From Bog-756 sp049517675 (lineage in GTDB: Bacteria; Actinomycetota; Acidimicrobiia; Acidimicrobiales; RAAP-2): a DNA stretch of 23,165 nucleotides. The notes under the pieces were generated by a model. That model was given only the letters and a program-made list of their open reading frames with translations. It had not been told where the DNA came from and made no database searches. Both the position numbers and the translations under genes were made by a program. Below are positions 7,039 to 14,152 of this stretch, in pieces. Each line of letters starts with the position of its first letter. Position 1 is the first letter of the stretch. The stretch covers positions 1-23,165 of the forward strand of contig JBEKRV010000057.1 in NCBI GenBank assembly GCA_049517675.1, written 5' to 3'.

Positions 7039-8727
7039 CTACTGGGCCAGCCAGATCTGGGCCGGGAAGAAGATCCCCTCGTCGAACCCGTAGGCGGGGG
7101 CCCCGCTCGGGAGCGTCGGGTTGTCGAAGTTCTGCACCCGGGACGTGGCCACCTCGGAGAAGAGGTACTGCTCGATCCACAGATAGGGGAGGTCCTTGGC
7201 CAGCTGGTCGTTGACCGTCTGGTACGCCTTGATCCGGGTGGCCGTGTTCGTGGTGTGGCGGCCGGTCAGCATGGCCTGCTCGATGACCGGGTCGGAGTTG
7301 CGGGGGAAGTTGAGGGCGATGCTCCCGACCGGGCCCACCGTCGTCGTGCTCCACCAGACGTAGTTGAGGTCGGGGTCGATGGCCCCGAACTGGTACGACG
7401 TGGCCGCCTGGAACTCACCGGCGATGAAGTCGTCGATCAGGTTGGCCTGTTCGATCTGACCGATGGTCACGTCGAACCCGATCTGCTGCCACATCTGCTG
7501 GATCACCTGCACCACCTGGGCCAGCCGCGGGTCGGTGATGGTCAGCAGCTTGAGCGAGGGGGTGCCGTGCTCGGCCGCGTATGCGGCGACCAGCTGCTTG
7601 GCCCCGGCCGGGTCGTAGGTCGGGTAGCCGGTGTCGTTGTAGTACGGCGAGTCGGACAGGAAGAGTCCGTTGATCGGCTTGGCGAAGCCGGCGCCGAAGA
7701 TCTTCTGGATCGTGGCCTGGTCGAGGCCCTTGGCCAGCGCCTGGCGGATGCGCAGGTCGCTGGTCGGGGTGACCAGGGTGTTGAGCATGATGAACGCCAT
7801 CGACGGCTCGCCGAGGACGCCCGTCCTCGTGTCGACCAGCTGGTAACCGGCCTGGTTCTCGAACCGGGTGATGGTGCCGGGGTCGGTGGACTCGATCATG
7901 TCCACGCCCCCGGTCTTGAGCGTTGCCTCGCGCTGGACGGTGTCCGGGACCGGTCGGAAGGTGATCGAGTCGAGGTAGGGGAGGCCGGCCCGCCAGTAGC
8001 CGGGATTGCGGGTGGCGGTGAAGTGGTCGTTCGGCTCCCAGTCCTGGTAGACGAACGGGCCGGTGCCGACGGGTACGGGATTCTGATTGCCCCCCTTGAC
8101 CGCGTCGATCATGGCCTGGGCGAACACGTAGCCGACCTGGGTGGCCAGCCCGGCGGTGAACGAGGGGTTCGGGGCCTGGAGCTGGTAGACGACGGTCATG
8201 TCGTCGGGGGCGGTCACCGACGTGATCTGGGTGAGGGCCTGCCCGGTCAGGAGGGACGCCCGGAACTCCTGGTAGTTGGCCAGGACGACGGCGGAGTCCA
8301 GGGCGGATCCGTCGCTGAACTTGATGTTCGGACGGAGCGTCATGGTCCAGGTGTCGTAGGTCGAATTGGGGGTGATCGACTGGCAGAGGTAGGGCTGGGT
8401 GGTCCCGTCGGCCGCGGTGGCGCACAGCGGGTCGAAGACGGCGTTGGCGTAGAGGTACCCCGTGTTGTCCCAGTGGCTGTTGGGAGGATAGAAGCCGTCG
8501 ATCTCGTCGAGCGTCCCCACCGACAGCGAGCCGCCCCGGACCGGGGTGCCGGTGCCGACTCCCGGCTTCGAGCCCGTGGCGGCCGTCGTGGACGAACTGG
8601 TCGAGGGCGACGAGCAGGCGGCCAACGCGCCGCCGGCTGCGCCGGCGAGGACGACGGCGCCCCCGACGGCGGCTCCCCGCGACATGAAGGCACGACGGCT
8701 GATCTCGTTCGACTCGGTCACGGACAT
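7039..8727 (-). CDS. Family 5 extracellular solute-binding lipoprotein (peptide importer), Tat-type signal
   Basis: This 562-residue protein captures the substrate outside the membrane for the importer encoded just downstream. The N-terminus has a twin-arginine motif ISRRAFM (R11-R12), a hydrophobic stretch (about 19-34) and a lipobox L-A-A-C with C38. It therefore looks like a Tat-exported lipoprotein. The mature part has SBP_bac_5 features: GGSLSVGTLDEIDGFYPPN near the start, and GTGPFVYQDWEP followed by NPGYW in the middle. The ATG at 8727 has a GGGGGA run directly before it. An in-frame ATG nine codons upstream (8754) is also possible. It is the first operon gene and has a leader of about 120 bases with a strong inverted repeat. 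Ligand is unknown; family members bind peptides, nickel chelates or sugars, and peptide is the default guess. Confidence 0.92.
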   Translation of the reverse strand: MSVTESNEISRRAFMSRGAAVGGAVVLAGAAGGALAACSSPSTSSSTTAATGSKPGVGTGTPVRGGSLSVGTLDEIDGFYPPNSHWDNTGYLYANAVFDPLCATAADGTTQPYLCQSITPNSTYDTWTMTLRPNIKFSDGSALDSAVVLANYQEFRASLLTGQALTQITSVTAPDDMTVVYQLQAPNPSFTAGLATQVGYVFAQAMIDAVKGGNQNPVPVGTGPFVYQDWEPNDHFTATRNPGYWRAGLPYLDSITFRPVPDTVQREATLKTGGVDMIESTDPGTITRFENQAGYQLVDTRTGVLGEPSMAFIMLNTLVTPTSDLRIRQALAKGLDQATIQKIFGAGFAKPINGLFLSDSPYYNDTGYPTYDPAGAKQLVAAYAAEHGTPSLKLLTITDPRLAQVVQVIQQMWQQIGFDVTIGQIEQANLIDDFIAGEFQAATSYQFGAIDPDLNYVWWSTTTVGPVGSIALNFPRNSDPVIEQAMLTGRHTTNTATRIKAYQTVNDQLAKDLPYLWIEQYLFSEVATSRVQNFDNPTLPSGAPAYGFDEGIFFPAQIWLAQ

Positions 8728-8770
8728 TCCCCCATTGCGTCTGTCGATCACCATCGGGTGACCCTCTACG

Positions 8771-8803
8771 GTCCGCTGGCGCTGCAGCGATCCCTCAGCG
8801 GAC
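8771..8803. repeat. Inverted repeat in the importer-operon leader
   Basis: Perfect eight-base arms GTCCGCTG (8771-8778) and CAGCGGAC (8796-8803) enclose 17 bases. The enclosed bases contain a second perfect palindrome, CGCTGCAGCG (8780-8789). The site is 44 bases before the binding-protein ATG at 8727. It could be a repressor operator or an RNA stem-loop in the leader. Confidence 0.5.
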
Positions 8804-8854
8804 TGCGAAACTCCTGGCACTGACTCTGCCACAGGTCGGGAGCGTCGTGGGCGC

Positions 8855-8860
8855 ACGTTA
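8855..8860 (-). promoter_or_regulatory. Candidate -10 for the peptide importer operon
   Basis: On the minus strand this reads TAACGT, fitting the actinobacterial TANNNT -10. It would start RNA near 8848 and leave a leader of about 120 bases containing the inverted repeat. No convincing -35 is visible, so support is weak. Confidence 0.3.
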
Positions 8861-8951
8861 GCGGTCATCCGACCCCGGAGCCATCCGGCGGTCGGCGGAC
8901 GCACCGCCGTCGGGAGAGTGCGGGCGGTCACCGGTGCACGGGTGGCCTGGG

Positions 8952-8957
8952 TACCAT
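8952..8957 (+). promoter_or_regulatory. -10-like TACCAT, leaderless start of the GT-C gene
   Basis: TACCAT ends seven bases before the ATG at 8965, the spacing at which RNA would begin at the start codon. The same hexamer and spacing occur before uvrB. It also overlaps the alternative in-frame ATG at 8956, which argues for 8965 as the real start. Confidence 0.5.
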
Positions 8958-8964
8958 GCCAGCC

Positions 8965-10683
8965 ATGGATTCCGCACCCTCCGGATCCGCCACGTCGACC
9001 GACGCGGCGGTCGACGTCGTTCCCGACGCCGTGACCGGTGACCTCGGCCCGAAGGGCGCGGCGGTGCCTTCCGGCACCAGGATCCGACGCGATCCGCAGG
9101 TCCGAACGGCCGCCCCGTCCGGGCCCGACGACGATGCCGACGCCGAGGGTCCCCCGTTCGGTCCGAACGTGGTCAGGCTGCTGTGGATCGGGGCGGGACT
9201 GACCCTGGTCGCCGGCCTGGTCCTGCGGTTCTGGACCGTGTCCGACCTGTGGCTCGACGAGGCGCTGACGGTGAACATCGCCCGTCAGCCCATCCACGAG
9301 CTCCCGTACTACCTGCGACGGGACGGTGCCCCGCCCCTCTTCTACCTCCTGCTCCACTTCTGGATGGGGCTGTTCGGGACCTCGGACCTGGCGGTGCGGG
9401 CGCTCCCCGGGGTCTTCGGCGTGGCGACGGTGCCGTTGACGTGGCTGGCCGGCAGGCGCCTCGGTGGTACCAAGGTGGGCTGGGCCGCCACGCTCCTGGT
9501 GGCGAGCTCGCCGTTCGCCGTGCGCTACGACACCGAGACGCGGATGTACTCGATGGTGGCTCTCCTGACCGTCCTCGGGTTCCTGGCGCTCGACCGGGCT
9601 CTGCGCTCGCCCCGGGCGGGCAACCTGGTTGCCGTGGCCGCGGTCACCGGCCTGCTCCTCTACTCCCACTACTGGTCGCTCTACCTCCTGGCCACCACCA
9701 TGTTGTGGCTGCTCTTCGAGGCGTGGCGGGGGCGACCGGAGTGGCGCCACGGGGCGCGCTCGGCGTTGGTGGCCATGGTGGTCGGCTGCCTCACCTTCCT
9801 CCCGTGGGTTCCGATCTTCGTGTTCCAGTCCCTGCACACCGGCACGCCGTGGTCGACACCCGCGACCTTCGCGGCCATGGTCGACGCCGTGGCGTCGTTC
9901 GCCGGTGGGAGCACCAGCGGGGGTCGGGCGCTGGCCCTGCTCTTCTTCGCCTTGGTCGGCCTGGGCCTGTTCGGCGTGGCCACCGACAGGCGCCACATCC
10001 TGCTCGACATCCGGACCCGCCCCCTCGGCCGCCCGCTGGCGGTGGTCGTGCTCGGCACCCTGGCGGCGGCGATCGTGGGCGGCCTGGCGACGAACAGCGC
10101 ATTCGATGCCCGCTATGCGTCGGTGGTGTTCATCCCGCTGATCCTCCTGGTCGCTCTCGGCCTGGCGGTGTTCCGCGACCGGCGCGTCCGGGTCGGGATC
10201 CTCACCGTGGCCGTGGTCCTCGGGCTGGCCGCGTCGGTGCCCGACGTGACGACCAACCGGACCCAGGCGGGTCAGGTGGCGTCGGCCATCGCCCGGAGCG
10301 GCAGGCCGGGCGACATCGTCGCCTACTGCCCCGACCAGCTCGGCCCGGCGGTCGACCGCCTGCTGCCGCCGGACAGGTACACCCAGGTGACGTTCCCACG
10401 GGGAACCGGGCCGGAGTTCATCGACTGGATCGACTACGCGGCGGCGGTCGGGGCGGCATCGTCCCCGGCGTTCGCCCAGAACCTCGAGCGGCTGGCCGGC
10501 GGCGGACACCAGATCTTCCTGGTGTGGGAGCCCGGGTACGAGTCGTTCGGACTGAAGTGCGAGGGGATCGTGGAGTCCCTCCAGAACGATCCGGCCTTCC
10601 ACGGAACCGACCTGGTGGAAGGAGACGACATCAGCTTCTACCAGCCCATGTACCTGGTGCGGTTCACGCCCGTCGGGTCCTGA
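8965..10683 (+). CDS. GT-C fold membrane glycosyltransferase (GT39/PMT-like)
   Basis: This protein of 572 residues has a disordered, Asp/Ala/Pro-rich cytoplasmic N-terminus (1-70), a first helix (about 71-90) and the GT-C loop motif W-L-D-E-A-L-T (96-102) with D98-E99. In this fold that acidic pair binds the catalytic metal or polyprenyl-phosphate donor. About ten further hydrophobic helices extend to near residue 430. A soluble extracytoplasmic domain of about 145 residues follows, with three visible cysteines. Family members move a sugar from a polyprenyl-phosphate carrier to a protein, lipid or glycan outside the membrane; donor and acceptor here are unknown. The ATG at 8965 is favoured over 8956 because a TACCAT box lies seven bases upstream. 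It is divergent from the importer operon and precedes the FAD-enzyme gene by 193 bases, so it may be transcribed alone. Confidence 0.85.
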   Translation: MDSAPSGSATSTDAAVDVVPDAVTGDLGPKGAAVPSGTRIRRDPQVRTAAPSGPDDDADAEGPPFGPNVVRLLWIGAGLTLVAGLVLRFWTVSDLWLDEALTVNIARQPIHELPYYLRRDGAPPLFYLLLHFWMGLFGTSDLAVRALPGVFGVATVPLTWLAGRRLGGTKVGWAATLLVASSPFAVRYDTETRMYSMVALLTVLGFLALDRALRSPRAGNLVAVAAVTGLLLYSHYWSLYLLATTMLWLLFEAWRGRPEWRHGARSALVAMVVGCLTFLPWVPIFVFQSLHTGTPWSTPATFAAMVDAVASFAGGSTSGGRALALLFFALVGLGLFGVATDRRHILLDIRTRPLGRPLAVVVLGTLAAAIVGGLATNSAFDARYASVVFIPLILLVALGLAVFRDRRVRVGILTVAVVLGLAASVPDVTTNRTQAGQVASAIARSGRPGDIVAYCPDQLGPAVDRLLPPDRYTQVTFPRGTGPEFIDWIDYAAAVGAASSPAFAQNLERLAGGGHQIFLVWEPGYESFGLKCEGIVESLQNDPAFHGTDLVEGDDISFYQPMYLVRFTPVGS

Positions 10684-10876
10684 CCGTGGTCACTCCGGCC
10701 GGGTGGGAGGAGCCACTATCCTGCGCTGCGCAGGGTAGGGCCGATCTCCGGTAGCCGCCCGGCAGGGGACCCGTGGGAAGCGGGTGTTCGACACGCCGCC
10801 CTCCCACCAGACCCGACCGCCGACCGGCCCGGCCCGCCGACGGAGTCCGGGACGAGAAGAAACGGATCGCATCGAC
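10684..10876 (+). other. Intergenic leader before the FAD enzyme gene, with hairpins
   Basis: This 193-base gap holds a -10-like TATCCT (10717-10722) that overlaps a 13-base palindrome, CTGCGC-T-GCGCAG (10721-10733). A GC-rich stem-loop follows at 10780-10799, with arms GCGGGTGT and ACAC-CCGC and one bulged G. An RNA starting near 10730 would have a leader of about 147 bases, long for this window. An in-frame GTG at 10784 could extend the FAD enzyme by 31 low-complexity residues, but I prefer the ATG at 10877. No confident riboswitch family was recognised. Confidence 0.35.
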
Positions 10877-12439
10877 ATGGCAACGCCCTCCGACCTCGAG
10901 ACTGCTCCCGTCCCCGACGAGGGCCGGTGGGCTCCTTCCGCCGACCGCCCGGTCGTGGTCATCGGGGGCGGGCCCGCCGGGTTGACCGCGGCCTACCGGG
11001 CGGCCCAGACCGGTGACCCGGTCGTGGTCGTGGAGCAGGACGAGATGCTGGGCGGCATCAGCCGGACGGTGGAGCGGGACGGATGGCGATTCGACATCGG
11101 CGGCCACCGGTTCTTCACCAAGGCGGTCCCGGTCGAGGAGTTCTGGCACGAGATCCTCCCCGACGAGGACTTCCTCCTCCGTCCCCGGATGAGCCGCATC
11201 TTCTACGGCGGCAAGTACTACGACTACCCGATCAAGCTCGCCAACGCGCTCGGCAATCTCGGGATCGTCGAGGCGGTCCGCTGCGGCCTGTCGTTCCTGT
11301 GGGTGCGCGTCCGTCCGCCGAAGGACCAGTCGACGCTCGAGGGCTACATCGTCACCAACTACGGCTGGCGCCTCTACCGCCACTTCTTCAAGACCTACAA
11401 CGAGAAGGTCTGGGGGGTGTCGGCGTCGGAGCTGTCGGCGGACTGGGGCGCCCAGCGGATCAAGGGGATGTCCCTGTGGGACGCGGTGTGGGAGCCCATC
11501 CGCTCGTCGTTCGGACGCCGGCGCGACCGGTCGAAGCAGGTGACCAGTCTCATCGAGGAGTTCCAGTACCCCAAGTTCGGCCCGGGGATGATGTGGGAGC
11601 GGTGCGCGGAGCGCCTCGTCGACCTGGGCGGCGAGGTCAGGATGTCGACGTCGGCCACCACCGTGCACGTGGAGGGGGGCCGGGCCGTCGCCGTCACCGT
11701 CGAGCACGACGGGACTGCCGAGCGGCTCGAGGCGAGCCACGTGATCTCCTCGATGCCCTTCACCTCCCTCGCCAGGGTGGTGGACCCGCCGGTGCCGCCC
11801 GAGGTGCTGGCGGCGGCCGACGCCCTCCACTACCGGGACTTCCTGACCGTGGCCCTGGTGGTGCCGGCGGACCGGGGGTTCCCCGACAACTGGATCTACA
11901 TCCACTCGCCGGACGTGGCGGTCGGGCGGATCCAGAACTTCGGCTCCTGGTCGCCCTACCTGGTGAAGGACGGTCGGACCTGCCTGGGTATGGAGTACTT
12001 CGTGTTCGAGGGTGACGAGCTGTGGACGATGAGCGACGACGACCTCGTGGCCCTCGGGACCCGTGAGCTGGCCGCCATCGGGCTGGTCGACCCGGGGGAC
12101 GTCGAGACGGGGTACGTGGTCCGGATGCCGAAGGCCTACCCGGTCTACGACGACACCTACCGTGACCACGTCGACGTCATCCGACGCTGGTTCGAGGAGC
12201 ACGCGCCCAACGTGCACCCCGTCGGCCGCAACGGCATGCACAAGTACAACAACCAGGACCACTCGATGTACACGGCCATGCTGACGGTGGAGAACATCCA
12301 CGGTGCCCGTCACGACATCTGGTCGGTGAACGTGGAAGAGGAGTACCACGAGACGGCCGGCGACCGGGACGGCCCGGTCTCCTCCGCGGGCGCGGGGACC
12401 GGGCGGGACGCGCCGATCCTGCCCCGGCGCGCCGGCTGA
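10877..12439 (+). CDS. NAD(P)/FAD-dependent oxidoreductase, UDP-galactopyranose mutase/HemY-like
   Basis: This cytoplasmic flavoprotein has 520 residues. A Rossmann dinucleotide site, VVVIGGGPAGLTAAY (26-40), is followed by the acidic residue closing β2 (E53) and then LGGISRT and IGGHRFFTK (59-82). That arrangement is shared by protoporphyrinogen-oxidase-like enzymes and UDP-galactopyranose mutases. The aromatic-rich segment with NYGWRLYRHFFKTYNEKVWG also fits this group, often seen in polysaccharide clusters. The HemY label is probably nominal, since no heme gene is nearby and the next gene is a flippase. A role in making a furanose sugar nucleotide or oxidising a lipid/sugar precursor is inference. 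The start rests on the conserved N-terminus; ribosome-site support is weak. The flippase gene begins 16 bases after the stop, so the two form an operon. Confidence 0.83.
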   Translation: MATPSDLETAPVPDEGRWAPSADRPVVVIGGGPAGLTAAYRAAQTGDPVVVVEQDEMLGGISRTVERDGWRFDIGGHRFFTKAVPVEEFWHEILPDEDFLLRPRMSRIFYGGKYYDYPIKLANALGNLGIVEAVRCGLSFLWVRVRPPKDQSTLEGYIVTNYGWRLYRHFFKTYNEKVWGVSASELSADWGAQRIKGMSLWDAVWEPIRSSFGRRRDRSKQVTSLIEEFQYPKFGPGMMWERCAERLVDLGGEVRMSTSATTVHVEGGRAVAVTVEHDGTAERLEASHVISSMPFTSLARVVDPPVPPEVLAAADALHYRDFLTVALVVPADRGFPDNWIYIHSPDVAVGRIQNFGSWSPYLVKDGRTCLGMEYFVFEGDELWTMSDDDLVALGTRELAAIGLVDPGDVETGYVVRMPKAYPVYDDTYRDHVDVIRRWFEEHAPNVHPVGRNGMHKYNNQDHSMYTAMLTVENIHGARHDIWSVNVEEEYHETAGDRDGPVSSAGAGTGRDAPILPRRAG

Positions 12440-12455
12440 GGGGGTCGGCGACCGG

Positions 12456-14051
12456 GTGGACGACGTCGGGGAACTGCCCGAGGACCGGCCGACCGGTGTC
12501 GGTGGGGAGGGGCCGGCCGTCCACCCCGCCCCCGGTGTGGAGAGCGGCTTCGACCTGATCCTCGAGGAGGTCGGGACGGTGGTCGACCCGATCACCGAGT
12601 CGGTGGCCTTCGCCCCGGCGGTGGGCATCGCCGTGGCCGGCGGCCCGATGGTCCCCCTGCCCTCCGACGCGGCGGCTCCGAGGTCCGCCGGCTCGGGCAA
12701 CACCCTGAAGGCCGGGCTGCTCCAGGCCGGCCCGGTGGCCGTCGCCGGCATGGTCGTCAACGTGGCCGCCGCCCTGGTGGTCGTGGCGGTGGCCCGGCTG
12801 GTGTCCTCCCGGTCCTACGGCGAGATCGCCCAGCTCCTGGGCCTGTTCTTCATCCTGTCCATGCCCGGGTCGGCCGTGCTGGTCGGCGTGGTGCGGCGGA
12901 TCACCATGCTCCAGACGTCGGGCCAGGCCCATCTGGTCCGTCGGTGGGTGGCCCGGGTGCACCGGATCTGCCTGGCCGGGATGGTCGTCGAACTGGGGGT
13001 CGTCCTGGTGCTGCGGGACTGGATCGCCCACCAGCTCGGGATGGCCAACGGAGGGGGGGTGGTCCTGATCCTGATGGCGGCCGGGGTGTGGATCCTCCTC
13101 TGCGTGGACCGCGGCCTGCTGCAGGCGCACCGGAGCTACGTCCAGTTGGCCTCCAACCTGCTGGTGGAGGGCGGGGTGCGCACCGCCCTGGTCATCCTCC
13201 TGGTGGTGGGCGGGTTCGGGGTGGCCGGCTACGCCCTGGGAGTGCTCGTGAGCGAGGTGGTGGCCACGGTCCACGCCCACTGGTTGGCCAACCGGTCGTG
13301 GTCCGACCCGGCCACGGCACCGGTGGCGGTGGACGGGACCGCGGGACCGGGACCCGCCGACGCCGGCCCGGACCGCGCCCCCGCTGTCGCCCTGGCCCGT
13401 CGCAAGCTCCTCGCCGACGTGTCGGCCGCGTTCGTCGGCCTGGCCCTCCTGGGTCTGCTCCAGAACGTGGACGTGATCCTGCTCGGCCGCCTCGACCACG
13501 CGCAGGTGGGGCCGTACGCGGCCATCTCGGTGGCGTCCAAGGCGCTCGTCTTCGGCGCGCTGGCGCTCGGCGCCTACCTCCTCCCCGAGGCCACCATCCG
13601 GTGGAACGAGGGCGGCCACGCCATCCGCCAGTTCGGGGTCACCCTGCTCTTCCTGGCCGTCCCCTCGGCGGTCCTGCTGGCCATCGCCGTCTTCGTCCCG
13701 CGGCAGTTCCTCACCCTGATCTTCTCGGCCCGCCTCAGCACCGCGGCACCGGCGTTCGCCCCGCTGGTCCTGGCCATGATGTGCCTCTCCTTCACGGTGC
13801 TCGTGACCAACTACCTCTTCGGCACCGGCTCGCGCTGGATCGTGCTGCTGCTGGCGTCGGGTTCCGGCCTCGCCGTCGTCCTGGTGACCGTCGCCGACGG
13901 ACGCCCGGACGCGACAGCGTGGGCCGACCTCGCCGTCCAGGCCGCCCTGGCCCTGGCCATGGCCGTCGCCTTCCTCGCCATCCACCGCCGCCACCGGGGC
14001 CAGCACTGGTCGGCCCGTCTGGGGTGGCAGCGGATCGCCGGGCGCGGCTGA
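12456..14051 (+). CDS. Polysaccharide/lipid-linked oligosaccharide flippase (MOP superfamily, Wzx-like)
   Basis: This 531-residue integral membrane protein has about twelve hydrophobic helices from residue 88 to the end. The first repeat reads AGPVAVAGMVVNVAAALVVV, followed by S-S-R-S-Y-G-E-I-A-Q-L-L, a pattern typical of Wzx/MATE-like exporters in actinobacterial glycan clusters. In this family the substrate is an undecaprenyl- or decaprenyl-linked glycan flipped from the cytoplasmic to the outer face. Residues 1-85 are an unusual acidic, Pro/Gly-rich extension, probably cytoplasmic and disordered. The GTG start is close to the upstream stop and has GAGGGGG about ten bases before it. Coupling to the FAD enzyme suggests the two handle the same precursor. 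A transporter of another lipid is possible, but the gene neighbours favour a glycan. Confidence 0.83.
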   Translation: MDDVGELPEDRPTGVGGEGPAVHPAPGVESGFDLILEEVGTVVDPITESVAFAPAVGIAVAGGPMVPLPSDAAAPRSAGSGNTLKAGLLQAGPVAVAGMVVNVAAALVVVAVARLVSSRSYGEIAQLLGLFFILSMPGSAVLVGVVRRITMLQTSGQAHLVRRWVARVHRICLAGMVVELGVVLVLRDWIAHQLGMANGGGVVLILMAAGVWILLCVDRGLLQAHRSYVQLASNLLVEGGVRTALVILLVVGGFGVAGYALGVLVSEVVATVHAHWLANRSWSDPATAPVAVDGTAGPGPADAGPDRAPAVALARRKLLADVSAAFVGLALLGLLQNVDVILLGRLDHAQVGPYAAISVASKALVFGALALGAYLLPEATIRWNEGGHAIRQFGVTLLFLAVPSAVLLAIAVFVPRQFLTLIFSARLSTAAPAFAPLVLAMMCLSFTVLVTNYLFGTGSRWIVLLLASGSGLAVVLVTVADGRPDATAWADLAVQAALALAMAVAFLAIHRRHRGQHWSARLGWQRIAGRG

Positions 14052-14098
14052 CCGTCCCGGCCGTGCCGGCCACACCTGTTGACCGAGCGCCGGTCCGG

Positions 14099-14104
14099 TA
14101 CACT
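14099..14104 (+). promoter_or_regulatory. -10-like TACACT before the GT4 leader ORF
   Basis: TACACT ends six bases before the ATG at 14111, so RNA would start at or beside that codon. A TTGACC lies at 14079-14084 with a 14-base spacer, shorter than the usual 16-18, so it is at best a partial -35. Confidence 0.5.
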
Positions 14105-14110
14105 CGGCCG

Positions 14111-14152
14111 ATGTCGTACTCAGGGGGAGTGCAGGGGGTGGCCGGTCGATGA
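14111..14152 (+). CDS. 13-codon upstream ORF overlapping the GT4 start (possible leader peptide)
   Basis: It encodes MSYSGGVQGVAGR and stops at a TGA that overlaps the GT4 ATG as ATGA (14149-14152). The ATG lies six bases after a -10-like TACACT, so it is probably read from a leaderless transcript. Ribosomes ending here could reinitiate at the GT4 start, which has no good ribosome site of its own. I see no amino-acid run suggesting attenuation. Translation is inferred, not shown. Confidence 0.4.
   Translation: MSYSGGVQGVAGR

Noticed and set aside
7015..8823. 602-residue open frame on + opposite the binding-protein gene
   Set aside because: It is a shadow of the solute-binding protein, which has a signal peptide and family motifs.
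8755..10602. Continuation of the binding-protein frame up to 10602 on the minus strand
   Set aside because: The 600-odd upstream residues are charged low-complexity sequence antisense to the GT-C gene; the Tat signal marks the true N-terminus.
10771..10815. Cobalamin riboswitch
   Set aside because: A GGGAA...GGGTG resemblance is present, but the GCCACTG box and the rest of the core are missing.
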